Positions 21,745-33,783 of a stretch of DNA of 64,000 nt are shown piece by piece (positions within the stretch are counted from its first letter, which is position 1; every line of letters starts with the position of its first letter). A model generated the notes under the pieces. The model had not been told where the DNA came from. It did not search any database and was given only the letters and a program-made list of their open reading frames with translations. The stretch comes from Balaenoptera acutorostrata (lineage: Eukaryota; Chordata; Mammalia; Artiodactyla; Balaenopteridae). Both the position numbers and the translations under genes were made by a program. The stretch lies in contig NC_080082.1 in NCBI RefSeq assembly GCF_949987535.1, forward strand, positions 44,765,874 to 44,829,873, read 5' to 3'.

Positions 21745-21835
21745 GAAAGGCCCGCGTCTCTAAGGAGCTGACAGCCTAGGGTAGGAGACAACATATACAC
21801 AAAACCATAGTGCAAGGCAGGGTGTTTCTAAGCAT
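21745..21835 (-). repeat. L2 fragment
   Basis: TAAGGAGCTGACAGCCTAGG and GGAGACAACATATACACAAA match antisense L2. Confidence 0.5.
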
Positions 21836-22404
21836 CCTCACTGGAGAGCAGCTGATGGGAGCCCTTGATTTCCCCCATGGACAATCCAAAGAGGTCCCTG
21901 CTGCAACTACCATGGTGCCCACCCAGCAAACCGACCCCGTCACTTCAGTTCAGACTGACACCTGTAGCAGGAGCTGTAGCCCCAAAACTTCCACAAGAGG
22001 GAGAGCCAGATGCCCGTCTGACATGGGTCTCATTCTCAAAAGAAAGCTGCAGTCAATTTCAGGGGCCTATGTATAGACCACACATGATCCATGACACTTC
22101 ACACAGGGTCTGGACTTGCTTCAACACATGAAGAAGGTGATGCCTATTTCAGTCAATGCAGACCTGTTTCTCTCTGATGCATTTCAAAGGTTTGGCTCTA
22201 TAAAAAACTGCTTGGTTGCTGGTGCGGGTGGGGATGGGTGCATGCCACCATCATGGGAACAAGCACCTCTCATCTGAACTTGCTCTCAAGGCTAGCACCA
22301 CAGCACTTTGATCCTGGCTCCTTGAAATCGTGTCCACATGCAATAAGACGAAGTGGAGAACTGAATGCAATACCTTACCTGCGTTGTCCACAGCTAACAC
22401 CCAA
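21836..22404. other. Unassigned stretch
   Basis: Nothing recognisable beyond chance frames under 90 codons. Confidence 0.4.
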
Positions 22405-22741
22405 ACCTTCTACTGTGTACCGAATATCTGTGTCCTCCCAGACTTCATATGTTGCAATTCTAATCCCGAAGGTAGTATATTGACAGGCTGTGCCTTCATG
22501 AATGGGATTAGTGATCCTATAAAAGAGACCCCAGAGAGCTCCTTCACCCCTTCCATGACATGTGAGGACACAGAGAGAAGACAGCCGTCTATGAACCAGG
22601 AAGCAGGTCCTTACCAGAACCGACCATACTGGCACCCTGATCTCCAACTTCCAGCCTCCAGAACTGTGAGGAATAAATTTCTGTTTTTATAAGCCACCCA
22701 GAATATCATCCTTTGTTATAGTAACCTGAGTGGACTAAGAC
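22405..22741 (+). mobile_element. MaLR LTR (MST/MLT1-type)
   Basis: Typical MaLR words in order: TTCATATGTTGCAATTCTAA, CATGAATGGGATTAGTG, AAAAGAGACCCCAGAGAGCT, CCAGAACTGTGAGGAATAAA, and a final GTGGACTAAGACA. The left end is incomplete. Confidence 0.88.
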
Positions 22742-23199
22742 ACCTTCTGATGGAAATTTCCAAATAATGAATACCAAAGGTTTGCAGTGAAAAATTTTTC
22801 CCATTTGGATCAAAATTCAATTATTCTCCCCCCGCAATCCCTGCCCAAGTCACATATCTTTTTGGATTCCAAGGACTGGACATTGTATCACAGACCCCAG
22901 ATAATGAGCATTTCACCTCCATGTGAGTTATCATTGTATTGCCTGAGATGGTTGCATTTGAAAATTAAGCAGTCATTTTGGGGGGCCTTTCGGAAAGTAG
23001 TCACAACCATGTCTCAAAGCTGAGAGAAACTCAAAGATAGAAAATCGTGAAAATGTCTGTGTGATGTCTTCAGTGCCCCTCATACACATGTACATACACA
23101 GCTGTAGACTCGTTCCTCTCTTTTTATTGTAAAGATGATTTCCCTGAAGTATTTTTAAGCTGGAGAGATTCACTACAAGCTGGGGAAAAATTGCTCACT
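22742..23199. other. Unassigned stretch
   Basis: AT-rich unique sequence with no gene recognised. Confidence 0.4.
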
Positions 23200-23700
23200 A
23201 CAAGAGATCCAATTTATTGGCAGAAATCCAGCAACCCAATGTATTGGTAACTAGCTTGGTAATGAGTCTCTTCCATGTAAATTGGTTTATTATTATCAAT
23301 TTTTGTCAGCTCTCGAGTGAGTCTTGATCTACTTCCCCACTTCGGCTCCGGTGCAAGGTGACTGGGAGCGCACAGCCCCCTCCCCACGCCAGGTGCTGGA
23401 AACCTGTGCCTGGAGGGAGGGAGAGAGTGGGGTGAGAGACTCCTTGTTGTTAGAGCTCTGAATTTAATGTTCAGAACAGAGAGATGTTAAGGAGACTTGC
23501 AATGAGGTATTATAAAAACAGAGTTTGATTGAAAGAGCTGACACGTAATGCAAATGAACACTTTGTCCCATGATTCATTGCTATCAGGAGAACTAAATTT
23601 GTACGGCCCAGAGGAGAGATGACTAATGGGAGGCATAATAATCATCAATTTATACTTGCAAAGAATTAATCAAGAGGCCCAGAGGAGACAGCACTCTGTA
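23200..23700. other. AT-rich repeat-free island with octamer, candidate regulatory element
   Basis: It carries a perfect POU octamer ATGCAAAT (23548-23555) and several ATTA/TTTAT words (TTGGTTTATTATTATCAATT, AAAGAATTAATCAAG). The 13-bp word GGCCCAGAGGAGA occurs twice, at 23605-23617 and 23676-23688. Function is not shown; conservation would have to be tested. Confidence 0.33.
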
Positions 23701-24089
23701 GCCACTCGCGGTGTATGTGCTGGGGGCAGGCAGTGTGGGAAGAGCTGGGGAAATTAGGCTAAATAGTAGGAATGGCTGTAATAACACTGGGGGCCATTAG
23801 GCAGAGATATCACCTCCACAGCAGGAGGCCATGGAATTATTACGCCCAGAAATCTGCACAGACGGAACCTGGGTAACGGATGGCAATTTTTGCAAAGAAC
23901 TGTGTATTTGATGGTGCATCTGGAAGGCTCTGGGGCTCAATTTCATCCTCCTGGGGCTCCTTCTCAGGTAACCCTGAGACACCTCCTTTGCTTTATTCAG
24001 ACAAACATTCCTCCACTAACTCAACCCACCTTAGAGCACTGACTTCAGAAAAATCCCTCTGTCCAGTGCGATATTGGGGCCGAGAGGGT
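23701..24089. other. Unassigned stretch
   Basis: No gene or repeat recognised. Confidence 0.4.
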
Positions 24090-24205
24090 ATTTCATCCTT
24101 ATATTCGGCAAATATTTATTGAGCACCTACTAGGTGTCAGGTGGTAAACAGGGAAACGTCCTTGTCATCATGAGCTCTCATTCCGAGCAAGGGGAGAGGA
24201 GGGGG
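24090..24205 (-). repeat. L2 3' end
   Basis: AATATTTATTGAGCACCTAC followed by TAGGTGTCAGGTGGTAAAC is the antisense L2 terminus. Confidence 0.68.
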
Positions 24206-25429
24206 ACACCAGAGGCAGGCACGCCAGTGAGAGATGCTGGTACCACCAGGTCTTACATGATGCCCAAGGGCAACCAAAATCCAGTAAGCAGCTCTGGTCC
24301 AGGTTTGCAGAGTCGGCCCAGATAAATCAATCCCCTTTCCTGTAAGAGCCCGGCAGCTGCCCAAAGGTCATTTGAGGATTCTGACTCTGGAAGTGAAGGC
24401 TTAAGAGACCTGTCACCTCCTTCAAGTGCCTCTTCATTCTCAGCTCAGTCACTACACACTGGTGGCCCAGAAGCCAATGGGTTGAATCACTCGGTAACAT
24501 TTTCAATTAGTCACCAACGTCTAAAAGTTGGGAGATGTCATGCATATTCAGAGCTCCAATGTTATATGTTTTTAAATGTAATCTAACCACACTGTACCTG
24601 CATCCCCACGGGACAGCTGTGGCTGAGTCGGGGCTGCCCCTTTGAGCTCTCTAGTTTACCACAGTCCCCACTGCTCCCTTTTCAGTCTCTCATTTCATCC
24701 TGTTTCAGTCTCTCATTTTTCCAACCCAGCTTCTGTGGAAATTTAATATTTCTGCTCCTAGGCTAAATGACCAGAAATACAATGTGGCTGGACTATATTA
24801 GCTTAGGTTCTGCAGAAATGTCTCTAGCCAGTTCTAACTCAGTGTTTTAGTTTGATTAATATCATCACAGTAATTAGTCAGAATACAATTCTCTCTTTTG
24901 TAAAGCAGTGGTCAAGTATACAGTTATCCTTTCTTTCAGCCCCAGGCTTTGAATTTTTCCTCTGGCTCACTGGCAGCCCAAAGTCAGTAACTCTAGATGA
25001 GCTTCTTTGCTCCCTCCTCCTTCCAGAAGACGTATACCACTCAACCCACTTGTCCCTCAGCGTGGCTATAAGTAGGCTAGGACCTGGTGTAGGAGTACAA
25101 GGCAGCAGGTAATAATTCAGCTCGAGGGTTTGTTGCGTCTATCCCTTTCCTCCCCCTGATTGATTTTTGGCCTGTATTTCTGACAAGTGGGTTTTCCATG
25201 TCTTTTTCAAAAAAATATACATGCTTCACCCAGTCCTTTTTGAAAGAAGCAAAAGGAAGACCTGTAGCAGCAATGCAGTGCAGGAGCATGCCAGAATAAG
25301 AGACGCTGGTGGTGGTCCCTGCCCTAGAGCTGGGGGGCAATTAGAGGGAGACACAAGGCAAAATGTAGGCAGCTGGCAAATGCGTGGCGAGGCAGCTCAG
25401 GGGCGCAAAGCACATTAGACAGAGTAGAT
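24206..25429. other. Unassigned stretch
   Basis: No gene is recognised. A short imperfect tandem of TTTCAGTCTCTCATTT lies near 24682-24720. The AT-rich part around 24480-24600 has TTTTCAATTAGTCACC. Confidence 0.4.
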
Positions 25430-25565
25430 GGAAGCACATTTGATGTTATTCATCCAATATATCAACATGGTGATGCCCACTGGGGGCCTGCATGTGGTGG
25501 GTACTGGAGAATACAGGGAGGAATCAGACCAGGTTTCCATTTCCAGGAGTCCAGTGGAAGAAACA
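25430..25565 (-). repeat. L2 fragment, first part
   Basis: TGGTGATGCCCACTGGGGGC and GGTACTGGAGAATACAGGGA match antisense L2. It appears split from 25985-26170 by an LTR-like insert. Confidence 0.5.
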
Positions 25566-25569
25566 TCCT

Positions 25570-25975
25570 TCACAAAGAAAGCCTATCACCGCTGCCAGGA
25601 GGCATGGTGCATCCCCTTGGCCCTTGGATTTCAGCACAGTTGCAATGGATGACACCCTGTGCTTGCCAGGGTTCCAGGTCAAGTGTGAGGGTTCCCCCAT
25701 CCCTAGGCCAGCCCGAGTCACTGGGGAACAGAGCCTCACCCTTCTGCTGTTCCGCTGAGATGGTTCTGAGGCACATTCTGCATGACTTCTCAGTGGGCCC
25801 GGAAGGTTGAGCTCCAGGTGCCCTGAGAGGCAACCTGCTGCTCAACGCAAACTCCACCGACCTTTCTCCCTCCCCCATCTCACTTCCCCACTCCTAGGAT
25901 CACCTCTGAACAAACTATCTGCACTTGAGTCTTTATTCCAGGATCTACATTTTGGAGAACTCAAACTAAGACAGT
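25570..25975 (+). mobile_element. Possible old LTR splitting an L2
   Basis: The right end, GGATCACCTCTGAACAAACT to AACTCAAACTAAGACAG, has the form of an old mammalian LTR terminus. The left end is poorly defined. Confidence 0.42.
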
Positions 25976-25984
25976 GCCAGAGGG

Positions 25985-26170
25985 GTGTAACAGATTGGAT
26001 TATGAGCTAAGGAGCCAGGAAAGGCTTTAGGGACCAGGAGACATTTGAACTGGGCAAGCCTTTGGTGCACAAGTAGAGAGGGTAGTGGAGGAGAGATCCA
26101 TTCCAAGTGGCGGGCACAGCATGAGCTGTAGAAAGAAGGAACACAGCTGTGGAGCGAACAGTATGCCATT
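25985..26170 (-). repeat. L2 fragment, second part
   Basis: AGGAGACATTTGAACTGGGC and GAGAGATCCATTCCAAGTGG are antisense L2 words. Confidence 0.5.
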
Positions 26171-27274
26171 AATTCACAGCCTATGTGAAGAACCATGGAA
26201 AATGGGATTGGAAAAACAGAGTGGGCCTGGATCACCAGTAGGTTTGAATGTCCCTTTGTGGAGTGCAAATTTCATTTTGTAAATGATGATGTGATGTGAT
26301 TTGATGTTGAAATAGTGTGATTTGGGTAAGGCAAGAAGGGGTGGGATGAGGATGAGGACAAAGGTTGTCCTCTGGGCTGCCGCTGGTGAAATGTGCATTC
26401 TCACACTGTGGTCAGATGACGCTTGTGGAGGCCTTGATCCTATGCATGGCGGTCTCTTGCTGGGCACTCAGAGGGTGCCTCATGGATGGCAGGCATGGCA
26501 CAGCTCTGGCAGAGCTCATGGCTGAAGGATCATGACCTGTGGCAGACAAATAGCTGTTGTCTTCAGGCTGGCCAGGGGAGCTGACTTAGGGTTCCCAGGT
26601 GGGTGGGCAGAAGCGTGAACAGGCCCCAGATGTCACGTCCCACCACCTGTCAGCCAGATGGGCACCCTGATGCCTCCTTAGTGGGGTCCCACATGCTTGT
26701 GGTGGGAGCAGAGCTGCCCTCCATGTCTGAGGGGTGGCTGAAGGTCCAGGATGCCAGAATAACCAATGCAAAAAATGGTTTAAGAGTAAAACAAATAACA
26801 GAACTGTAAAAGTAAATCAACCATTCATACTTTATTTGCCCACATGATACCAAATGACCATCCTGACTCTTTACTTTTACAGTGACCACATTTTTGAGCA
26901 GCCTGACCAAGTGTGTGGCAATGACAGGGAGCAGGCATGGAAATGTAGCCTTGGATCTGATTACTAGGTCAGCTTTTCTGACTCTGCCCAAATCCCCCAG
27001 CCCCCCTTCCAGGGGAGCCCTGGTTCCCATGGGATCAGTGTTCCGGAAGAACTGGAGATTAACTTTAGAAAATTACATCTTCCTGTATTCACACATGCCC
27101 ATTTCTGAGCTGCTTTCTCTGCAAGAGCCTGTTTCTTGCTTTAGGGTGACATTTTATGAAGTGTCTTCTAAGGGATACAAATTCCACAGGTTGTTAATAG
27201 ACAGTCTTTTAAAACAACGTTTCAAATTCAAACAACTTTGGGAAATGATGTGTTGAGCAAAATTAAACAGATTT
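26171..27274. other. Unassigned stretch
   Basis: No gene recognised. Opposed frames of 124-126 codons at 26650-27256 look like chance. Confidence 0.4.
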
Positions 27275-27620
27275 CCTTACTGTAGGACATCAGAGCTTTC
27301 AATGTGCTCAGGAGTAGCTACACAATTTGTGGGTCTTGGTGCAAAATGAAAACACAAGGCCCCTGGTTCAAAGATTATGAAGAATTGCAACGCGACAACT
27401 GCAGAGCATTACGCCAAGCATGGGACCTTTCTGAGCACGAGCCCAGTGAGGCTGCAGGAGTCCCATGGCTGTGAAACTGCCCACACGCTGTGCTGCCATC
27501 ATTGCAGATCTCTGAGGGTAGAAAGGGGGGCAGACAAGGTCACTATGTGTTCAAAAGTGTTCAACCCTGGAATTGCAGTTCCACAAAACACACTCAGGGA
27601 ACTCCTGCTTTAAGCTGATG
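27275..27620. repeat. Possible old DNA-transposon relic
   Basis: CTACACAATTTGTGGGTCTT and CAAGGCCCCTGGTTCAAAGA match a mammalian repeat I remember but cannot name. Confidence 0.32.
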
Positions 27621-28624
27621 AATTCTCATTTTCCTCTTATCTCTGGGCTCCAATACTCAAACATTGTAAACAGGAACCCCATGGGACAACCGTACATAGC
27701 AAGGGAAGATCCTCTTGCACTGCTAGGTCCCTCCTCTGTTAGTTTTTGTATTTTGGGATTTTTTGGGGGGGCTAAAGTAGGGTCCACCAATTATTTCTGC
27801 TAATTATTTATTTTGCTCCATCCTTTTACATGAGGCCCAACGCCCCTAAATTACCAAAACGAATTTCTGGCAGTAATAGCAGGCGATTTACAGTGGTAGA
27901 TGAATATAACAAAAAATAGTACACCTTGGCCAGAGATAGTGCATAATTGTGTACCTAGAATACCAGCATTATTAAAGCGCTGTCAGCCCACCTGCTTTGT
28001 TCTGCTTTCCCAGGTGGCCCCGTGACATTGCCTGGGGCCTGGCTTCCCTGAGCTCCTCTCTGGGTTATTTACAGCGGGGGAGGGTGTCGGGTAGGAAGTG
28101 GGAAACCCAACCCTCAGCTCTGTGAGTCACAAGTGGGCAGAGAAGTGAAGGCAGTGACTGCCCATTAACTCCCACTTCCCTTGGGACCCTGCTCATGGAG
28201 GGCCCCAGGCCCAGCCACATCTGTTTCTCTGACCCACTGCCATTTCTGGGCTCCCACTCCTGTGGTCTTCCAGGCCTCAGAGTTAATCTGTTCATCACGC
28301 CTCTCCACACCCCCCTCCCTCCCACTTCCTTTGTTAGGATGTCCTGGCTGAAGGCAGCTCACCTCCTCCTGCAGGCAGTCAACTGTCCAGCTCTGAGCAG
28401 GCTGACTGCTGGCTGCACTGGCCAGCTCCCTGCAACTGGAGCTCACACTTTATTCCTGGACATGCACTGTCACCTACTGAATGCATATGGCTGTGCTTTT
28501 ATTGAGGGCCACTTACATGCCAGGGTTCTGTGGACAATTTTCACATGAGACTCACAGCTCCCATCCTTGAGAAGCTCCACTCTGGCTGGGAGAGAGGGGC
28601 TGGTTCCCATAGAGCCAGAACAAA
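27621..28624. other. Unassigned stretch
   Basis: An AT-rich left part (27830-27990) is followed by ordinary unique sequence. No gene recognised. Confidence 0.4.
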
Positions 28625-29145
28625 GAACTGACATGCAAATCTGCCCACATCACACCTCTGTTTAACTCCCTTCAGTGGATCCCCACCATCTGTTGTTCAA
28701 GTCCTCAACTCTCAGATGGTCCTTTCCAGGCCCTTCAGGGTCTGTCCTGCTCTATAGCCTTGTCAGTCGTTGCTTCCTCTCGGTCTCACCCATTTCACTC
28801 CACCCTGCCAACATTCAATAGCTTCTCCACGTTCCTGGGCTTTCGCTCAAGCTGCCCCCTCCACAGTAATGCTCTTCCCCTCACCGCCCACCTGGAGGAC
28901 AACCTCTCATCTCTCAAGGCTCACTTCAAGCGTCAACTCCTCTAGGAAGCTTTTCACAGTCCCCGCCTCCCAGCCACTCCCTCCCACCTTTGTACCACTA
29001 CTGGTCCCAGCAGAGTTTTCCAACACAGACCAGGTAGCATCTCCTTGTCAGAAATCTATCTCTCCTGCCAGAACATGAGCAACCTGAGAGCAGGGTCTGG
29101 TACATGATAGCTACTCAACGAATAAGCGCTCAGTGAATCTCTGAA
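28625..29145 (+). repeat. L2 LINE 3' region
   Basis: TTTAACTCCCTTCAGTGGAT, CTTTCGCTCAAGCTGCCCCC, GCGTCAACTCCTCTAGGAAG and AGCAACCTGAGAGCAGGGTC run in L2 order to the terminus near 29140. Confidence 0.78.
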
Positions 29146-30424
29146 TTCATAGTACAGATCCAAGCACCTGAAGAGCTCCAAGCCCCCATCCCAAGGGGTT
29201 GGAGCAAGCTCCCCAAGCTGGACCCCAGGACAAGGAGTGGTGACTATGACCTTCTTTCTCCCCACTCTCATGCCATCTCAGCACTTTTGTTTCTTTCCTC
29301 TCCCTTCCCTGCTTTGTTTTCATAATGGGAATCTCAGTTAACAGCAGTATGTGAGAAGGCAGAGAAGAGAAAAAGAGAATTGCAGTCTTAAGGGTGACAG
29401 CTCTGAAATGTCGAGTTTGAAAACTGCCTGGGGATTCAATTTCATATTCTTGGCAAAGTAGATGCAAATACATATTCAAATTCAATGCAAATGCACTGGC
29501 GAGTCTCCTGGCTAATTACTGGTGCCTGGTGAGACTGGCAGTCCTTGGTGACGAGATCTGCCTCCTCTTCTCAGCTCCCTCCACAGTGCCTGTCCCAGAG
29601 CTGAGTTCCAGACAGGAAGAGATCCATAAAGATAGCTGCCAGAGGAGAGGTGTCCTCAGGGAAATCCTCCGGAGACACTGCCTAGTGTGAAGTCTTCTGG
29701 GGATGATCCCCACAAGAGGAGGGCCTCCTGCAGGAAGGAGATGGGCCCAGAGTGAGCTCCATGAGGGGAGCGAGGGAGCTGGGAAAGCAGAGAGAAGGAC
29801 CCTGTCACACTGAGGGCGCAGTGGTCACTGCAGGGAGGAGACACTGCAGACACATTTCAGAGGCAAAAATTACAAAGGATGAGAAAGCCAGACTGGCTAT
29901 GGGTGATAGGGAAAGTCCAGATGCACTTAGGGCTCCTCCTGTCTAAGGGGCCTAGATACCTGTGAGGCTGGGAGAACTTTGCCTCAGCCCCAAGCACAGG
30001 GATAGAGGACATTACTCCAGGACGTCTTTCCTGGAGGCCGTGTCCCAGAGTCCCAGACCTTGTGTTTGGACAGAGAGCCCAAACTGACTACCAACAGCTT
30101 GGCAGACGTATTGTTCTCTCCTGATGACTTAGCACAGCAGGGTCACTCATCTGGGCTCACAAAAGAGTCTAGTTACTAGCAAAATGGATCAGTCAGAAGG
30201 CAAGTGCATGGTTCACTTCGGTGGCCTGGCTTGTGTCAGCACCTGGGACAACTCCTTCCTTGACTTGTAAGCGGTGAGGAAGTGACCCTGGGACAGCAGA
30301 GCCAGAGCGTACCAGCTGGACCAGGGGCAGTTCCCTGATTAAGAGTACAGATAACGGGGAAAGGAGCACCACTCAGCTGGAACATCCCTCCACCCACCAT
30401 CCTAACAGTGCAGGGCAAACATGG
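29146..30424. other. Unassigned stretch
   Basis: No gene, RNA or confident repeat is seen over 1.3 kb. Confidence 0.4.
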
Positions 30425-30595
30425 CTATCACCTACTGAACACCAGCTATACACCAGGCATTGTACACACATTACATTAACCATTACCACAGCCCTACAAG
30501 TTAGGCATCATGATTATTCTTATTTCACAAACAAGGAAACCAAAGCTCAGAGTGGTAAAGAGACCTGCCTAAGGTCACACAACAAGAAGAGGTCC
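30425..30595 (-). repeat. MIR SINE
   Basis: CACCTACTGAACACCAGC, CACCAGGCATTGTACACACA and CAAGGAAACCAAAGCTCAGA give a clear antisense MIR. Confidence 0.8.
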
Positions 30596-31059
30596 TGCAG
30601 ACCTGCCCAAATATCATTGTCTAGAGAATGTGGGGATCCTCCCTGTCCTCCTCTCTCAGGGTGGTAAACAGCCCCGCCCCAAGTGAAGTTTTAGTGCCCT
30701 CTTTAGAAATCCATGGGAAAGGAAGGTTTCCCATGTCAGTGGTGGGAGGAAGTTTTTACTGCAGCTGGTCACAGTGGCTGTGGTTTTAGGAGGCCATCGT
30801 GAAGAGTGCTTAACGCACAATATTCCTGATAGGATGCCGTGAAAGACTTGGCCATTTTCATGTTCATAGAGAGAATAAAAGGGAAGAATGACACCTAATG
30901 AATTTAGTGCCCTATCAGAATACCTTACTGACAACTCCAGCTACCCGCAGAGCTCACAGTCGGTCCACCCCTCTCTACCGTGAGTGCGTCTTCCCTTCAC
31001 ACCCCCTTCCTTGAGGCTACAAGGAGCTGTTCATCGTCTGCCGTGGCCCAACAAATCCA
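30596..31059. other. Unassigned stretch
   Basis: No gene or repeat recognised. Confidence 0.4.
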
Positions 31060-31515
31060 GCCCTTCTTCTGGCATCAGATTCTCTGATGAAGAATCACCC
31101 TCCCCATGCTCATCCCACATGGCTTGAGGAGTCTGACCCCACTGTGGACTCCACAATAGGCATGTGGTCAGGCTGGTCAATTCAGTCACCATGTTCCCCT
31201 GCCAAGATCACTGGTTCAAGATGGACCGGCGGCCCGAGTGAGCCAAAGGAGCCAATGGACTTCAGCCCTCAGATTCTGGAACCATTAGAAAAGAAATCAC
31301 ATTTCCCCTGAGTGGTACTGAGGAATGCCACAGGGGTACACCAACCCAGAAGTGAAGATGGCCTGAAGGAAAGCATAACAGGAAGGAGTCCTGGTGACAC
31401 TCTTTGGGTACCTGGATCCAGCTGCTCCAAAGCCACATACTCTGGGCTTCTAGTTAATGTGAACCGATAAAATCTCCTTGCTCTCCAGCTCAGGCTCTCA
31501 AGCCCAGGTCCTGGC
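31060..31515 (+). repeat. Old interspersed repeat, family A, copy 2
   Basis: GATCACTGGTTCAAGATGGA and CCTGGATCCAGCTGCTCCAA followed by a GTGAACCGATAAAATCTCC end resemble the family at 2730-3185 and 61340-61660. Confidence 0.45.
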
Positions 31516-32367
31516 AAGTACAGGCAAAGCATTTTGACAAATTCCCTCTCCAGGCTTTTGGTCCTGCTGTCCACTCTAAATTCAACTTTCAAGGCTACAG
31601 AGGCCCTGTTACTTCCACAGCACATCTCCTAACGTTTCTTTTCTTTGACTTGCTACAGCTCTGGGTGCCAGCAAGTGTGAGTCTCCATCTGTGAATCCTG
31701 CTGCCCAGCCTGAGACCCAGCACCTGCCCGCTCCACACTGACCACAGCACCCAGCCTAGTGGCAGTCACAGCAGGTGCACAAAAGTGGCTTCAATGTGTG
31801 CTCCCAGCATCTAGAAATCCTCTCTCTCTCAGTTAAACTACCAGCATATGAATCTGCAGGTCAAGTAATATGGACTCAGTTTTCAGGACATGAGACTCCC
31901 TCCAGACTTACCTGATCTTACCTTCACACCACACGTGTCTTCAGAAGAGATGCTGGTTGCCAGACATATTTCATAAGAGTAACTATTTTACCCTCTTTGC
32001 CAACAGAATGAGAGGGCATCTCTGAAGACCCATAGAGGAAACCTTCATTCAAAGACCCCAAACATATGTATTAAAAATAGCCTATCTTCATCTGTAATGA
32101 ACAATGATTCCCCTGGGGCTTTGCCAGCCACTGGCCCTGCCATTCTTTCTGTAGGCAAAAGATAGTTGGGGAGGGGGTAGAGGAGGAAAGGGAGAATGAG
32201 ACAAAATTAGAGAATGTATACACCTGAAGATCCATCCACATTACATTCAGAGTTGCCAATCCTTGGCAAATTATACCAGTTTCTACTACAATAGAATATA
32301 ATTATATTCCATTATAATACAAATGTATTCCTTTTTGCATACATTTGATTTAATGAAAAATACTATT
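31516..32367. other. Unassigned stretch
   Basis: Nothing recognised. The right flank becomes AT-rich before the L1 insertion. Confidence 0.4.
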
Positions 32368-32383
32368 TAAATAACAGCACAGG

Positions 32384-32806
32384 GTGAAGTAAGTCAGAAA
32401 GAGAAAAAAAATACCATATGCTTTTGCTTATATATGGAATCTAAAAAAAAAAAAAAATGGTACTGATGAACCTAGTTGCAGGGCAGGAATAAAGAGGTAG
32501 ACATAGAGAATGGACTTGAGGACTTGGGGTGGGAGGGGGAAGCTGGGGTGAAGTGAGAGTAGCATTGACATATATACACTACCAAATGTAAAATAGTTGG
32601 CTGGTGGGAAGAAGCAGCATAGCACAGGGAGATCAACTCGGTGCTTTGCTATGACCTAGAGGGGTGGGATGGGGAGGATGGGAGGGAGGCTCAAGAGGGA
32701 GAGAGTATGGGGACATGTGTATGCATATGGCTGATTCGCTTTGTTGTGCAACAGAAACTAACACAGTATTGTGAAGCAATTATACGCCAATAAAGATCTA
32801 TTAAAA

Positions 32807-32854
<48 letters not shown>
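32384..32854 (+). mobile_element. 5'-truncated L1 with TAAA tail and target-site duplication
   Basis: It starts in the last ORF2 codons (GTGAAGTAAGTCAGAAAG), runs through the full 3'UTR (GGACTTGAGGACTTGGGGTG, TATATACACTACCAAATGTA) and ends in a TAAA-rich tail. The word TAAATAACAGCACAGG flanks it at 32368-32383 and 32855-32870. The first bases of that word could also belong to the tail, so the true duplication is 11-16 bp. Confidence 0.95.

Positions 32855-32860
<6 letters not shown>
32804..32860. repeat. (TAAA)n microsatellite
   Basis: About fourteen TAAA units formed from the L1 tail. Confidence 0.95.
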
Positions 32861-32861
<1 letters not shown>

Positions 32862-32870
32862 CAGCACAGG

Positions 32871-33015
32871 TCGTAGAGCAATCATGATGAAGAGACAAAC
32901 CTGGACACTGAGATCCACAGATGATTGTTATTACCTTGCTGGGTGACCTTGGGTAAGTAATTTAACTTCTCTAAGCTTCAGTTTCTTCATCTATAAAACA
33001 AGGATAAAGCATCTG
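32871..33015 (+). repeat. MIR SINE
   Basis: GCTGGGTGACCTTGGGTAAG, TAACTTCTCTAAGCTTCAGT and CTTCATCTATAAAACAAGGA are near-consensus MIR. The L1 at 32384 landed at or just upstream of its left part. Confidence 0.82.
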
Positions 33016-33483
33016 CCCCACTTACCTCTGAACTAACAAAATAGCCTAGGCTCTGAGCAGCTAGAGGTGCTGTGAGATGATTTCTGAGCCTTGGCCATAG
33101 GCCACTACTATCAAGCCTCTCACTGCAGTGGAACTTTTATTAACACGGCTTGGTGGCCTACTTTGGGGTCTGTCCCAAAGGGCTGAAATTAATTAGCAAT
33201 CAGTTCCTGTTGCTTCTAAAACACCTTTAATCTGTACCACTGCTTACGACAGAGAACGAAATTTCAGATGCCCACAGGGCTAGATGGTACAGTAAATGAG
33301 TGAAGATGGCAGGGTGTAAACAATAGGGAGGGGTTAAGGCTGTGGCAAATTGCAGAGTGTGTGTCCATGTCCCATCTGAGGGACAAGCAGCCCCTGAGCC
33401 CCAGTAACAGGCTGCCATGTGGGACTAACACTCAACATTGACAGAAATCCCAATTTGTTTTGTAGAAGCCAGGAATGCTGATT
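33016..33483. other. Unassigned stretch
   Basis: Unique sequence with GAAATTAATTAGCAATCAG near 33185. No gene recognised. Confidence 0.4.
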
Positions 33484-33783
33484 TTTTAAAATTGAAGTAT
33501 AGTCAATTTACAATATTATATTAGTTTCAGGTGTACAACATAATGATTCAGTATTTTTACAGATTATGCTCTGTTAAAAGTTATTACAAGATGATGACTA
33601 TAATCCCTGTGCTGTATAATATATCCTTGTTGCTTATCTATTTTATACATAGTAATGTATCTATGTATAAAATTAAGAGTATTTGTATCTCTTAATCCCA
33701 TACCCCTAATTTTCTCTTCCCCTTCACTCTCCCCTTTGGTAACCACGAGTTTGTTTTCTACATCTGTGCATCTGTTTCTGTTT
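33484..33783 (-). mobile_element. Older L1, 3' part left of nested insertion
   Basis: Antisense older L1 3'UTR: AAATTGAAGTATAGTCAATT, GTGCTGTATAATATATCCTT and CCTTTGGTAACCACGAGTTT. It continues at 34636. Confidence 0.9.

Noticed and set aside
23880..24000. Possible exon ending at CTTCTCAG/GTAACC
   Set aside because: A splice-like word alone is common by chance; no coding pattern or partner exon.
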